Shown: in pieces, positions 1-6,381 of the stretch | Numbering within the stretch: the stretch's first letter is position 1 | Layout: each line of letters opens with the position of its first letter | Assembly: GCA_013425425.1 (NCBI GenBank) | Contig: JACCLJ010000044.1 | Location: forward strand, 1 to 21,246 | Length of the DNA: 21,246 nt | Direction of reading: 5' to 3' | Origin: Microcaldota archaeon | GTDB taxonomy: Archaea > Micrarchaeota > Micrarchaeia > Anstonellales > Bilamarchaeaceae | Program-made: the position numbers and the translations under genes | Notes under the pieces: generated by a model | What the model was told of the DNA's origin: nothing | Seen by the model: the letters and a program-made list of their open reading frames with translations, nothing else | The model's database searches: none

Positions 1-660
1 TCGCTAGTCGTGCCGGAAGGGACTCTTGAAGACAAGCTGGGCGAGGTAAGGGGGATAATCATCTATGAGGGGGCGGAGATTACCGGCATGGACTATTACG
101 AATCGCAGTCATCAAAAACATACTCCATAACGATGCGAATCGACCCGAAAAGGTTTGATGGTTTTGCAGAGAAGTTGAAGGGCATAGGCACGATAGAAAG
201 CATGAATACTGATTTGACGGATGTTACCGAAGAATACGCGAACCTCGAAACAAGGATAAGCAATCTTGAAAACGAGCTTGAACGGCTTAATGCGCTTTAC
301 GAAAAAGCGGATGATATAGAGGACATGCTTGCGATAGAGCGGGAGATAACGCGGGTGACCACGGAGCTTGAGAATTACGAGCAGCAGAAAACGAGCCTTG
401 AGCAGAGGGCTGCGAAATCAACGATAACGGTTTACATAATGGAGGAGAAAGGCGCGGTGGATACGAACCTGGTAATACCTTTGCAGGAGCTCGGGAACAT
501 CTTCTTCGGCGCGCTTTCATTTGCCATAATGCTGATTGCAGGGGTAGGCGGCTTTGCAATCCCGGTTGCGATAACGGCGCTTGTGGTTTACCTGATAGGG
601 AAGTCCATCCGGGACAGGGTAAAAGGCAAAAAGGCCCAGGTGAAAATGAAAAACGAATGA
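1..660 (+). CDS. DUF4349 domain membrane protein, 5' truncated by window edge
   Basis: The reading frame is open to the first base, so the gene begins upstream; the GTG at 10 is not a convincing start. The visible protein has a short beta region (IIIYEGAEITGMDYY, then YSITMRID), the segment RFDGFAEKLKGIGTIES, a long heptad-like coiled coil (about residues 75-135 counted from the GTG) and STITVYI. A C-terminal membrane segment (about 160-195) is followed by a short basic tail. This order is characteristic of DUF4349 proteins, usually about 250-300 residues with an N-terminal signal or lipid anchor, here missing. The coiled coil and beta domain would lie outside the membrane. The biochemical role of the family is not established. 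The gene ends 4 nt before the convergent RelE-type toxin gene. Confidence 0.8.
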   Translation, partial: SLVVPEGTLEDKLGEVRGIIIYEGAEITGMDYYESQSSKTYSITMRIDPKRFDGFAEKLKGIGTIESMNTDLTDVTEEYANLETRISNLENELERLNALYEKADDIEDMLAIEREITRVTTELENYEQQKTSLEQRAAKSTITVYIMEEKGAVDTNLVIPLQELGNIFFGALSFAIMLIAGVGGFAIPVAITALVVYLIGKSIRDRVKGKKAQVKMKNE

Positions 661-664
661 CTGC

Positions 665-928
665 TCAATATGCGTCATCATGATGAGAAAATGAGGTGAG
701 CGTAACCATTTTTGTCTTCTCGTTCACTTCGTATAAGAGCACAAAGGATTTCATGATGTGGACCCTTCGTTTGTTCTGCAAGGGATAACTGAGCGGCTTA
801 AAATGATGCGGATTTTCGAGGACCTGCAAAAGTTTTTTGTTGAGGGCGCCCTGCAGCGCGCTGTTTTTCCTGCATAAGCTTTCTATCTCTTTTTTGCATG
901 ATGGCAAAACCTCAAGGCCGTAGGTCAT
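665..928 (-). CDS. RelE/ParE-superfamily toxin (probable mRNA interferase)
   Basis: A small basic protein of 87 residues, the usual size for archaeal RelE-like toxins. Early residues form a helical pair (CKKEIESLCRKNSALQGAL). These precede a strand-rich C-terminal half with the family-like series PLQNKRRVHI, FVLLYEV, MVTLTSFSHHDDAY, where basic and His residues at the end of the sheet usually form the active site. RelE toxins cleave mRNA on the ribosome; that activity is inferred from the family here. I start at the ATG at 928, 4 nt after the antitoxin stop, rather than the in-frame ATG at 952, which overlaps the antitoxin and adds eight residues. It is the second gene of a toxin-antitoxin operon read from the antitoxin promoter. 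Confidence 0.7.
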   Translation of the reverse strand: MTYGLEVLPSCKKEIESLCRKNSALQGALNKKLLQVLENPHHFKPLSYPLQNKRRVHIMKSFVLLYEVNEKTKMVTLTSFSHHDDAY

Positions 929-932
929 CAAA

Positions 933-1241
933 TCACTTAAACAGATCTTCAATCTTTTTGACCTGGATAGCCCGTTCCTTGCTTCTTTTCTGCATCTCTT
1001 CGATGAAACCCAGCTTCATCTCCTTTTCGTCAACAGGATGCCAGTCGTTTTCATCCATCCATTTCCAGTCCTCTTCGGTGAACGACTCCTTTTCCACGTA
1101 TTTCCTCAGCAGTTCAAGCTTTTTCAGTTCCTTGAGCTTCCCGATGACCGCTTTCCTGACTACCTCGCTCCACCTGATTTCGTCGTGCTCGTCCATCTCT
1201 TCCTTGACGTTTTCCGGAACATACAGCGTTACATTGCTCAT
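933..1241 (-). CDS. Antitoxin of RelE-type module (VapB-like N-terminus)
   Basis: A 102-residue acidic protein. Its N-terminus (MSNVTLYVPENVKEEMDEH, then IRWSEVVRKAV) has the strand-helix pattern of ribbon-helix-helix-type archaeal antitoxins, which bind their own promoter as dimers. The C-terminal half is highly charged with Trp clusters (EEDWKWMDENDW) and would wrap around the toxin. The ATG at 1241 is chosen because a TATA-like box is centred 27 bp upstream, giving a leaderless mRNA; the frame extends further upstream but without homology. The stop lies 4 nt before the toxin start. The first 35 residues closely resemble the vapB product at 9449-9676, although that one is paired with a PIN toxin. 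Confidence 0.75.
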   Translation of the reverse strand: MSNVTLYVPENVKEEMDEHDEIRWSEVVRKAVIGKLKELKKLELLRKYVEKESFTEEDWKWMDENDWHPVDEKEMKLGFIEEMQKRSKERAIQVKKIEDLFK

Positions 1242-1261
1242 GCAAATATTTATGTGGATAC

Positions 1262-1275
1262 ACATTTTTAAATGT
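1262..1275 (-). promoter_or_regulatory. TATA box inside a palindrome, antitoxin promoter/operator
   Basis: ACATTT-TT-AAATGT is a 6-bp inverted repeat with a 2-nt centre. On the minus strand its core reads TTTAAAAA, centred about 27 bp from the antitoxin ATG at 1241, the standard archaeal TATA-to-start distance. A dimeric antitoxin bound here would block TBP, which fits autorepression. Binding is inferred. Confidence 0.5.
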
Positions 1276-1302
1276 ATTGTCGTGCTGCCACTATGGAAAG
1301 CC

Positions 1303-1309
1303 TTTTTAT
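1303..1309 (+). promoter_or_regulatory. Probable TATA box for purB
   Basis: TTTTTAT preceded by a purine-rich GGAAAG (possible BRE) lies about 33 bp upstream of the purB ATG at 1339. A start site near 1332 would leave a leader of only a few bases, which agrees with the absence of a ribosome site before purB. Confidence 0.4.
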
Positions 1310-1338
1310 CCCTTGCAGAGAACTTATTATGTGATACT

Positions 1339-2643
1339 ATGATTTCTCCTTTTGAAGAGCGGTACCGGACGGAAATGAACGAAGTTTTCGAGGAAAAGAG
1401 CAGGCTGGGGAAATGGATGGAGGTCGAGCTTGCGCTTGCGAAGGCGCATGCCGCGCTGGGAAACATTCCGAAAGATGCGCCCGAAAAGATAGCGAAAGGG
1501 ATGGAAAAAGTGAGCGTTGGGCGCGTTCATGAAATAGAGGAGGAAATACACCACGACCTTATGGCCATGGTGAAAGCGCTTTCCGAGCAGTGCGGGGACG
1601 CAGGCAAATACGTTCATCTCGGTGCGACGAGCTATGATATCGAGGATACCGCAACCGCCATGATGTTCGTCGATGCGATAGGCATGCTTGAAGGGCATCT
1701 GGGCGAGCTTGCGAAAGTGCTGAAGAAGCTTGCGCTCGAGCACAAGAAAACGGTCTGCATGGGAAGGACGCACGGTCAGCATGCGACCCCGACTACTTAC
1801 GGATTGAAGTTTGCGATTTATTACCGCGAGCTGAAGCGGGACATGGAAAGGCTTGGGGAGGCGGAGAAGCGCATTGCAGTCGGAAAGATGGCCGGTGCTA
1901 CGGGCACGATGGCGACTTTCGAGGGCAAGGGCAGCAAGATACAGGAACTGGTCATGAAGGAGCTGAAGCTGAAGCCTGCGGAAGCATCCAACCAGGTCGT
2001 GCAGAGGGACAGGCACGCTGAAGTGATGTGCGTTCTTGCGCTTACCGCCGCATTGCTGGAGAAGATTGCGAAAGAGATACGCAACCTCCAGAGGAGCGAG
2101 ATACTGGAGGTTTCCGAGCCATTCGGAAAGAAGCAGGTAGGCTCATCGACAATGCCGCAGAAAAGGAATCCCCACAAATGCGAGAGGGTATGCTCGCTCG
2201 CGCGCGTCGTGCGTGCGAACGTGCAGGTTGCTCTTGAGAATATTCCGCTGGAGCACGAGCGCGACCTTACAAATAGCGCGAACGAACGCATAATATTCCC
2301 GGAAAGCTTCATCGCGACGGATTACATGGCGAAGCAGATGACCTCGATTCTTTCGGGCCTGGAATTCTTCCCGGAAAACATCAAGCGGAATCTGGAGCTG
2401 ACGAAAGGCCTGATCATGGCGGAGAGATTGATGATCGAGCTTGTGAAAAAAGGGATGGGAAGGCAGGAGGCGCACGAGCTGGTGCGCAACATGGCGCAGG
2501 AGGCGTTCCGCTCCGGAAGGCACCTGAAGGAAATCGCCGTTGCGAAAAAGGCGGTTACGGAAAAAGAGGCCGAGCGGATTTTCAATCCGGAAACCTACAT
2601 TGGCGAGGCTGAGAAGATAGTCGAGGCCGCAGTCAGGGATTAG
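1339..2643 (+). CDS. purB: Adenylosuccinate lyase
   Basis: Catalyses two beta-eliminations that release fumarate, from SAICAR in de novo IMP synthesis and from adenylosuccinate in AMP synthesis. It acts in the cytosol, normally as a homotetramer. The 434-residue product matches the family length. Motifs in order are LGATSYDIEDTA (about 94-105), GRTHGQHATPTTYG (142-155, catalytic His region) and the fumarase/lyase signature GSSTMPQKRNP (268-278) with the flexible-loop catalytic Ser. The TSYDIEDT and GRTHGxHATPTT forms favour adenylosuccinate over argininosuccinate lyase. I use the ATG at 1339, giving MISPFEERY; a longer frame reaches upstream through the antitoxin gene and is spurious. No other purine genes are near, so this is an isolated housekeeping gene. 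Confidence 0.95.
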   Translation: MISPFEERYRTEMNEVFEEKSRLGKWMEVELALAKAHAALGNIPKDAPEKIAKGMEKVSVGRVHEIEEEIHHDLMAMVKALSEQCGDAGKYVHLGATSYDIEDTATAMMFVDAIGMLEGHLGELAKVLKKLALEHKKTVCMGRTHGQHATPTTYGLKFAIYYRELKRDMERLGEAEKRIAVGKMAGATGTMATFEGKGSKIQELVMKELKLKPAEASNQVVQRDRHAEVMCVLALTAALLEKIAKEIRNLQRSEILEVSEPFGKKQVGSSTMPQKRNPHKCERVCSLARVVRANVQVALENIPLEHERDLTNSANERIIFPESFIATDYMAKQMTSILSGLEFFPENIKRNLELTKGLIMAERLMIELVKKGMGRQEAHELVRNMAQEAFRSGRHLKEIAVAKKAVTEKEAERIFNPETYIGEAEKIVEAAVRD

Positions 2644-2644
2644 C

Positions 2645-2659
2645 TTTTAATATAATATA
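2645..2659 (+). promoter_or_regulatory. AT-rich TATA element for the 2702-8994 operon
   Basis: A TTTTAATATAATATA stretch begins immediately after the purB stop. It is the only TATA-like element before the operon. Its centre is about 50 bp from the ATG at 2702, leaving a leader of roughly 20 nt that contains the ribosome-site-like GAGTGAG just before the start. Confidence 0.5.
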
Positions 2660-2701
2660 CAGTATCATATACACCTAAAAATCATAGAAACGAGTGAGAA
2701 A

Positions 2702-3526
2702 ATGATTGAGACTACTGGTGCTAAAAAATATATTTATGGCTCCATAGGAGTGGGCGTGCTGGGCGCAATACTTGCGCTTTTCGGTGCCACAACCGCATGG
2801 AGCGGGGGCGCACTTCTCGGCGGCTTTCTTGCAGGCCTCGGCGCATTCGGCGGAGTGCTGCTCTGGAAATACGGCTACCTCATCATACCACTGCTGACCC
2901 AGAGGACGAAGACAGTCATGGTGACGACCGAGGGCTATGAAGTCCCGCCGGAGCAGGACTGCATCGTGAAGAACGCCAACGGCATCTTCTACGCATCCTC
3001 ATTCCTCTCGCTCAAGATATACGAATCCGCGACCGAGAAATCGCTTGAGGAGAACATAAACTACAGCAAGTATTTCGAAAGGGCGATATCGAACCTGAAA
3101 TACGTCACAAAAATAGCGTACATGCTTTACGTTGAGGATATCGGGGAGAAAAGAAAGACCATAGAAACCAAGCGCGCAGAGGCGCAGCTCAGGCTTTCAA
3201 GGGAAAGGGAAAAAGCCGAGCCCGACGTCCTGAAAATAGACAAATACGAGAGGGAGGTCGCGCACTGGGACACCCAGCTGAACAAGCTCATAAAGGGCGT
3301 AAAGCCCATGGGCGTCATCGCCTATTCCATGACCACCGCGGTCGGCCTCAGCAAGGAAGCGGCCGTGGCTGCAGTGCGCGCCCAGGCAAGCGAGCTGAGG
3401 ACCGTGCTCGCAAACGCGTTGAACGTCGAGGTGCTGCAGCTTACCGGCGATGAGATGCTGAAATGCTTCGAATGGGAGCGGTTCTACCCTGCGACCCCGC
3501 AGGAGCTTGAGGAGGCTGTGTTGTAA
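2702..3526 (+). CDS. PrgI/VirB3-like membrane domain fused to a VirB4 N-terminal-like domain
   Basis: 274 residues. Two Gly/Ala-rich hydrophobic segments (about 11-30 and 35-64) precede a soluble part with a charged helical stretch (146-198). A final alpha/beta region follows: KPMGVIAYSM (201-210), an Ala-rich helix, then NVEVLQLTGDEML (241-253) and ERFYP. Two membrane segments at the N-terminus resemble PrgI/VirB3-type subunits. The soluble part follows the pattern of the VirB4/TraC N-terminal domain, which precedes the ATPase domain in one chain in most systems. Here the next gene supplies the ATPase, sharing one base (TAATG). I infer a membrane anchor and docking half for that motor. The assignment rests on pattern recognition and would need a profile search. 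Confidence 0.5.
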   Translation: MIETTGAKKYIYGSIGVGVLGAILALFGATTAWSGGALLGGFLAGLGAFGGVLLWKYGYLIIPLLTQRTKTVMVTTEGYEVPPEQDCIVKNANGIFYASSFLSLKIYESATEKSLEENINYSKYFERAISNLKYVTKIAYMLYVEDIGEKRKTIETKRAEAQLRLSREREKAEPDVLKIDKYEREVAHWDTQLNKLIKGVKPMGVIAYSMTTAVGLSKEAAVAAVRAQASELRTVLANALNVEVLQLTGDEMLKCFEWERFYPATPQELEEAVL

Positions 3527-5109
3527 TGCCTATAGGAGGCCGTCTCACCCTCATGAAGGTTCCCAACAGGGAGCTTTCCATAAGGAACATACTCGTCCAT
3601 CCGCCAGAGCCTCCGCTAGAAGTGCTTTTCGCAAACCCCCTCGATTCTATTTATGTGGGGAGGACGAAGATATTCCATGCGCCGTTCTACTGGACGTACC
3701 AGAACGTCGCGAACCCGCACATAGCCGTAGTGGGCATATCCGGTTCGGGTAAGAGTTATTTCGTAAAGACATTCCTGCTCAGGGCATCCTATGTCTGGAA
3801 TTCAAATGCGCTCATCATCGACTGGGCCGGTGAGTACCGCGAGTGGGTGAAGGAGGCGAACGGAAAGGTGCTTGCGCTCGGAAAAGGCTCCTACCTGAAT
3901 CTGCTGGATCTGGGCGGCATGAAGCCATACGACCGGATAAAGCAGATCATGAGAACGCTTGCGTTGCTTACGGACATCGACAATTATCCAGAGCAGAGAA
4001 GGCTTACCGAGCAGGCGATAGAAAAGACATACGTGGAGAGCAAGTTCAGGATGGATGCAAGGGAGCAGAAGGACGAGCTGGGACGGGCAATCCAGCCGCC
4101 GACGCTCAAGGACGTCGTAAGGATTCTCGAGGAACAATCGGCTACGGGAGCATACGAGTTCCCCGCAGAGCTTGAGAATGCCGTCTACCGCCTTAAGCAG
4201 TTCACGAAAAGCGGCGAGGATTTTTTCGCGCAGCAGAGCACGATAAAGCTCGACGCGCTCATAACCTCCGGCCTCGTCGACCTCGACCTTTCGGGCCTGC
4301 CGGACGAGAAGTTCAGGGCGCTTGCCGCGCTCACCATCCTGCAGTTCATAAAGGAGAAGATGAGGCTTACCGGCTATGCGGAGGCCAAGGGCATAAGGCT
4401 TTTCATCGTGCTGGACGAAGCGTGGAAGATCGCGAAGGAAGACAACAGCGACGCGGTAATGATCGTCCGCGAAGGAAGAAAATACAACTTCGGGATGATA
4501 ATCGCATCGCAGAATCCGACGGACATAAGCGAGACGATATTCTCCAACGTGGGCACCACATTCATATTCAAGGTGAAGTTCGAGCGTTTCCTGGATTATC
4601 TCCAGGGTTCGCTGAATTTCAGCCAGTTCATGAGGGACGAGGTAAGCAGGCTAAGCGTAGGGCAGTGCGCCATAAACATGGCGCTTACGCTCTCGACGCC
4701 ATACCCCCAGACTTTCCTTATGGAAAAAGTCGAGGGCGAGGAGCCGAGCAAGGAGTTCTTCCTTGACCTGGCCGGTGCGCTCACAGAAAAACAAAGGAGG
4801 GATGTTTCCGTGGCAAGAAGCGTTTCATTTTTGAAGGAGGAGTTCAGGAGGAAGCTGAGGCAGTACGGGCTTGCGGACGACAAGATAGAGACCATAACCA
4901 AGATGTTCGAGAAAGGCAACAGGCACATGGACGTGATTTCGTTCGTGATCCTTCTCGAGCGCTACGGCATCGCGAGAAGGAACATAAGCGACTTCATGAA
5001 GGATTCCGGGGTTGACGATGCGACGATAATCAACATATTCGGAAAGGCCGACCTGAAGAAGAGCGGCAGCACGGCAGGCATGATAAGCCAGGTCGTACTG
5101 GAGGAATGA
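3526..5109 (+). CDS. VirB4/HerA-type P-loop ATPase (type IV secretion-like motor)
   Basis: A 527-residue ATPase expected to work as a membrane-docked hexamer moving protein or DNA. Walker A is GISGSGKS (70-77). Then come ALIIDWAGEYREWV (DUF87/HerA-like), the helical NYPEQRRLTEQAIEKTY found in VirB4-type proteins, Walker B RLFIVLDEAW (with DEA at 297-299) and the sensor-like IIASQNP (325-331) followed by FSNVGTTFIFK. VirB4 proteins are usually 600-850 residues; the missing N-terminal portion appears to be the preceding gene. The C-terminus (about 420-527) is helical and unrecognised. It starts at the ATG overlapping the upstream stop by 1 nt, with GGAGG at 3511-3515. No relaxase or VirD4 coupling protein is visible, so conjugation is not supported. 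Confidence 0.85.
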   Translation: MPIGGRLTLMKVPNRELSIRNILVHPPEPPLEVLFANPLDSIYVGRTKIFHAPFYWTYQNVANPHIAVVGISGSGKSYFVKTFLLRASYVWNSNALIIDWAGEYREWVKEANGKVLALGKGSYLNLLDLGGMKPYDRIKQIMRTLALLTDIDNYPEQRRLTEQAIEKTYVESKFRMDAREQKDELGRAIQPPTLKDVVRILEEQSATGAYEFPAELENAVYRLKQFTKSGEDFFAQQSTIKLDALITSGLVDLDLSGLPDEKFRALAALTILQFIKEKMRLTGYAEAKGIRLFIVLDEAWKIAKEDNSDAVMIVREGRKYNFGMIIASQNPTDISETIFSNVGTTFIFKVKFERFLDYLQGSLNFSQFMRDEVSRLSVGQCAINMALTLSTPYPQTFLMEKVEGEEPSKEFFLDLAGALTEKQRRDVSVARSVSFLKEEFRRKLRQYGLADDKIETITKMFEKGNRHMDVISFVILLERYGIARRNISDFMKDSGVDDATIINIFGKADLKKSGSTAGMISQVVLEE

Positions 5110-5113
5110 CATT

Positions 5114-5548
5114 ATGAAAGTCTGCGTGGACTGCCAGAAGGAAATTTCAGGAAAGAAAGCCGTGCGCGTCAGGGAGGACCGCGTCATAGTCTCCATACGG
5201 TGGCTGAAGAGGCTGTTCAAGGTCTCGAAGGAAAACGAGCTCTATGTCTGCGAGGAGGACATGAAGAAGCACGCGGAAAGGAGAAAATCCTTTGAAAAGT
5301 CGATGATGATATTCGCGGTGCTTGCCGCAATGATATTTTTGCTGCTTCTGGCATCCATCGTCATTTCCGGCAGGGTTGAATTCTGGACCATCCTTTCGGC
5401 GATAGCGATAGTCCTCCTCCTGCTGTTCTTTTCATTGCTGTTCAAGTACGTTCCGGGTGTCGAAGGCGCGGAGCCGGCAAAGGCCCATGCCGGGCACGCC
5501 GCGGAAAAAGCGGGGAAAAAATCCGTAGCGGTTAGGAAAAAGAGGTGA
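5114..5548 (+). CDS. Small zinc-binding protein with two membrane segments
   Basis: 144 residues. The N-terminus carries CVDC (Cys4, Cys7) and then VCEEDMKKH (Cys46, His53), a plausible four-ligand zinc site on the cytosolic side. Two membrane helices follow (about 64-85 and 91-110), then a Lys-rich Ala/Gly tail. The family is not recognised. The gene begins 4 nt after the ATPase gene, with GGAGG at 5100-5104 inside the end of that gene, so translation is probably coupled. Position and topology suggest a membrane subunit of the same machine. The tail is likely cytosolic if the zinc domain is. Confidence 0.75.
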   Translation: MKVCVDCQKEISGKKAVRVREDRVIVSIRWLKRLFKVSKENELYVCEEDMKKHAERRKSFEKSMMIFAVLAAMIFLLLLASIVISGRVEFWTILSAIAIVLLLLFFSLLFKYVPGVEGAEPAKAHAGHAAEKAGKKSVAVRKKR

Positions 5549-5553
5549 TTTTC

Positions 5554-5601
5554 ATGGCAAAATTGCAAGCAATTTTGACAGTTCAAAACTGGAGGTTTTG
5601 A
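5554..5601 (+). CDS. Possible 15-residue leader peptide
   Basis: An ATG at 5554 follows a strong ribosome site (GAGGTG at 5542-5547, overlapping the upstream stop) and opens a 15-codon frame, MAKLQAILTVQNWRF, ending with TGA just before the next gene's ATG. The strong ribosome site would otherwise have no gene. Both hairpins described below lie inside this frame, so translating it would unfold them. No evidence shows the peptide itself is functional. Confidence 0.3.
   Translation: MAKLQAILTVQNWRF
5558..5577 (+). repeat. Perfect 9-bp inverted repeat (hairpin A)
   Basis: CAAAATTGC-AA-GCAATTTTG. The arms are exactly complementary with a 2-nt centre (realistically 8 bp with a 4-nt loop). It sits between two genes of the operon and is the first of two adjacent hairpins. 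Confidence 0.8.
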
Positions 5602-5602
5602 A
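5582..5602 (+). promoter_or_regulatory. Hairpin B presenting the ribosome site of the next gene
   Basis: TTCAAAAC (5582-5589) pairs perfectly with GTTTTGAA (5595-5602), leaving the loop TGGAG. The ribosome site GGAGG (5591-5595) for the gene at 5605 is in this loop and the first pair of the stem. The RNA could therefore control access to that site, by itself or with a bound protein. Structure is seen; regulation is inferred. Confidence 0.55.
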
Positions 5603-5604
5603 AC

Positions 5605-6369
5605 ATGGCATTGACTCCTATGAAAGAAGGGGAAAAAAAGGCAGTTGCGCCTTCTGCGAGAAAAGAGCCGTCCGTCGACGGTTTCAAGATAAATGGAAAG
5701 CTTACCGGAAGCATGAAGGAGATGGCAAGCCTTCTCAGGACCATCTCGTTCCTGGAGGTCGCGCAGGAGAAATCCGCGATAAACATCGTCTATGTCGAGA
5801 GCAGGGACATAAACAAGAGCCCCTACCTCTTTTCGGTAATCAAGATGAAGGAGGCCGAGGTGGAAGTCCTTTATTCCATACCTCAGGAGATAAGCCCCAA
5901 GAAAAGACGGATAGACGTCCTCCGCTACCTGCTGAACCTCCTCAGCGTGGTGGACAAGGAATACGAGATAGAGAACAAGGTGCTTTACCAGCTGTTAGAA
6001 GATGCGGTAAAGGAGCTCACGGATTCGGTCACCACCGACTATTCGAAGCTTTACACCGCATACGATTCGCTGAAGAAAGACGAGGTCGACCTGCGCAAGA
6101 AGGCGGAGAGGCTTAGCGACCAGCTTGAGGCGCTCACCAACCAGAACTACGAGCTCAAATCGGAAAACGACGAGCTGAAGGTGCGCCTGGCCGGGCTCGA
6201 GACGCTGTCGGAGGATACGCTCAAGGCCAAGCTGCAGGAGTGGATAATAGAGCACAACGGCTCCATAAACATCTCGGAATTCTCCAAGGTTTACAAGGTC
6301 AGCGAAACGCTGGTCGAGGAAGTGCTGAACAGGCTTGTAAGCGAGGGATATCTGGAAGTCGTAAGCTAG
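5605..6369 (+). CDS. Coiled-coil protein with C-terminal winged-helix domain
   Basis: 254 residues and no membrane segment, so probably cytosolic. After a charged, disordered start (1-25) comes an alpha/beta region that includes SAINIVYVESRDINKSPYLF (about 57-76) and a helical domain. A heptad coiled coil (about 143-198, with QLEALTNQNYELKSENDELK) leads to a winged-helix-like end (about 203-254: EWIIEHNGSINISEFSKVY, then ETLVEEVLNRLVSEGYLEV). The family is not recognised. The wing-helix end could bind nucleic acid, but in secretion operons such folds also serve as protein adaptors. It is preceded by GGAGG inside hairpin B and followed 12 nt later by the 870-residue gene. Confidence 0.75.
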   Translation: MALTPMKEGEKKAVAPSARKEPSVDGFKINGKLTGSMKEMASLLRTISFLEVAQEKSAINIVYVESRDINKSPYLFSVIKMKEAEVEVLYSIPQEISPKKRRIDVLRYLLNLLSVVDKEYEIENKVLYQLLEDAVKELTDSVTTDYSKLYTAYDSLKKDEVDLRKKAERLSDQLEALTNQNYELKSENDELKVRLAGLETLSEDTLKAKLQEWIIEHNGSINISEFSKVYKVSETLVEEVLNRLVSEGYLEVVS

Positions 6370-6381
6370 CAAGGTTTTCAC

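Noticed and set aside
898..1338. In-frame upstream extension of purB
   Set aside because: The extension is Ser/Phe-rich and antisense to the antitoxin gene. PurB homology starts at MISPFEERY, near a TATA box.
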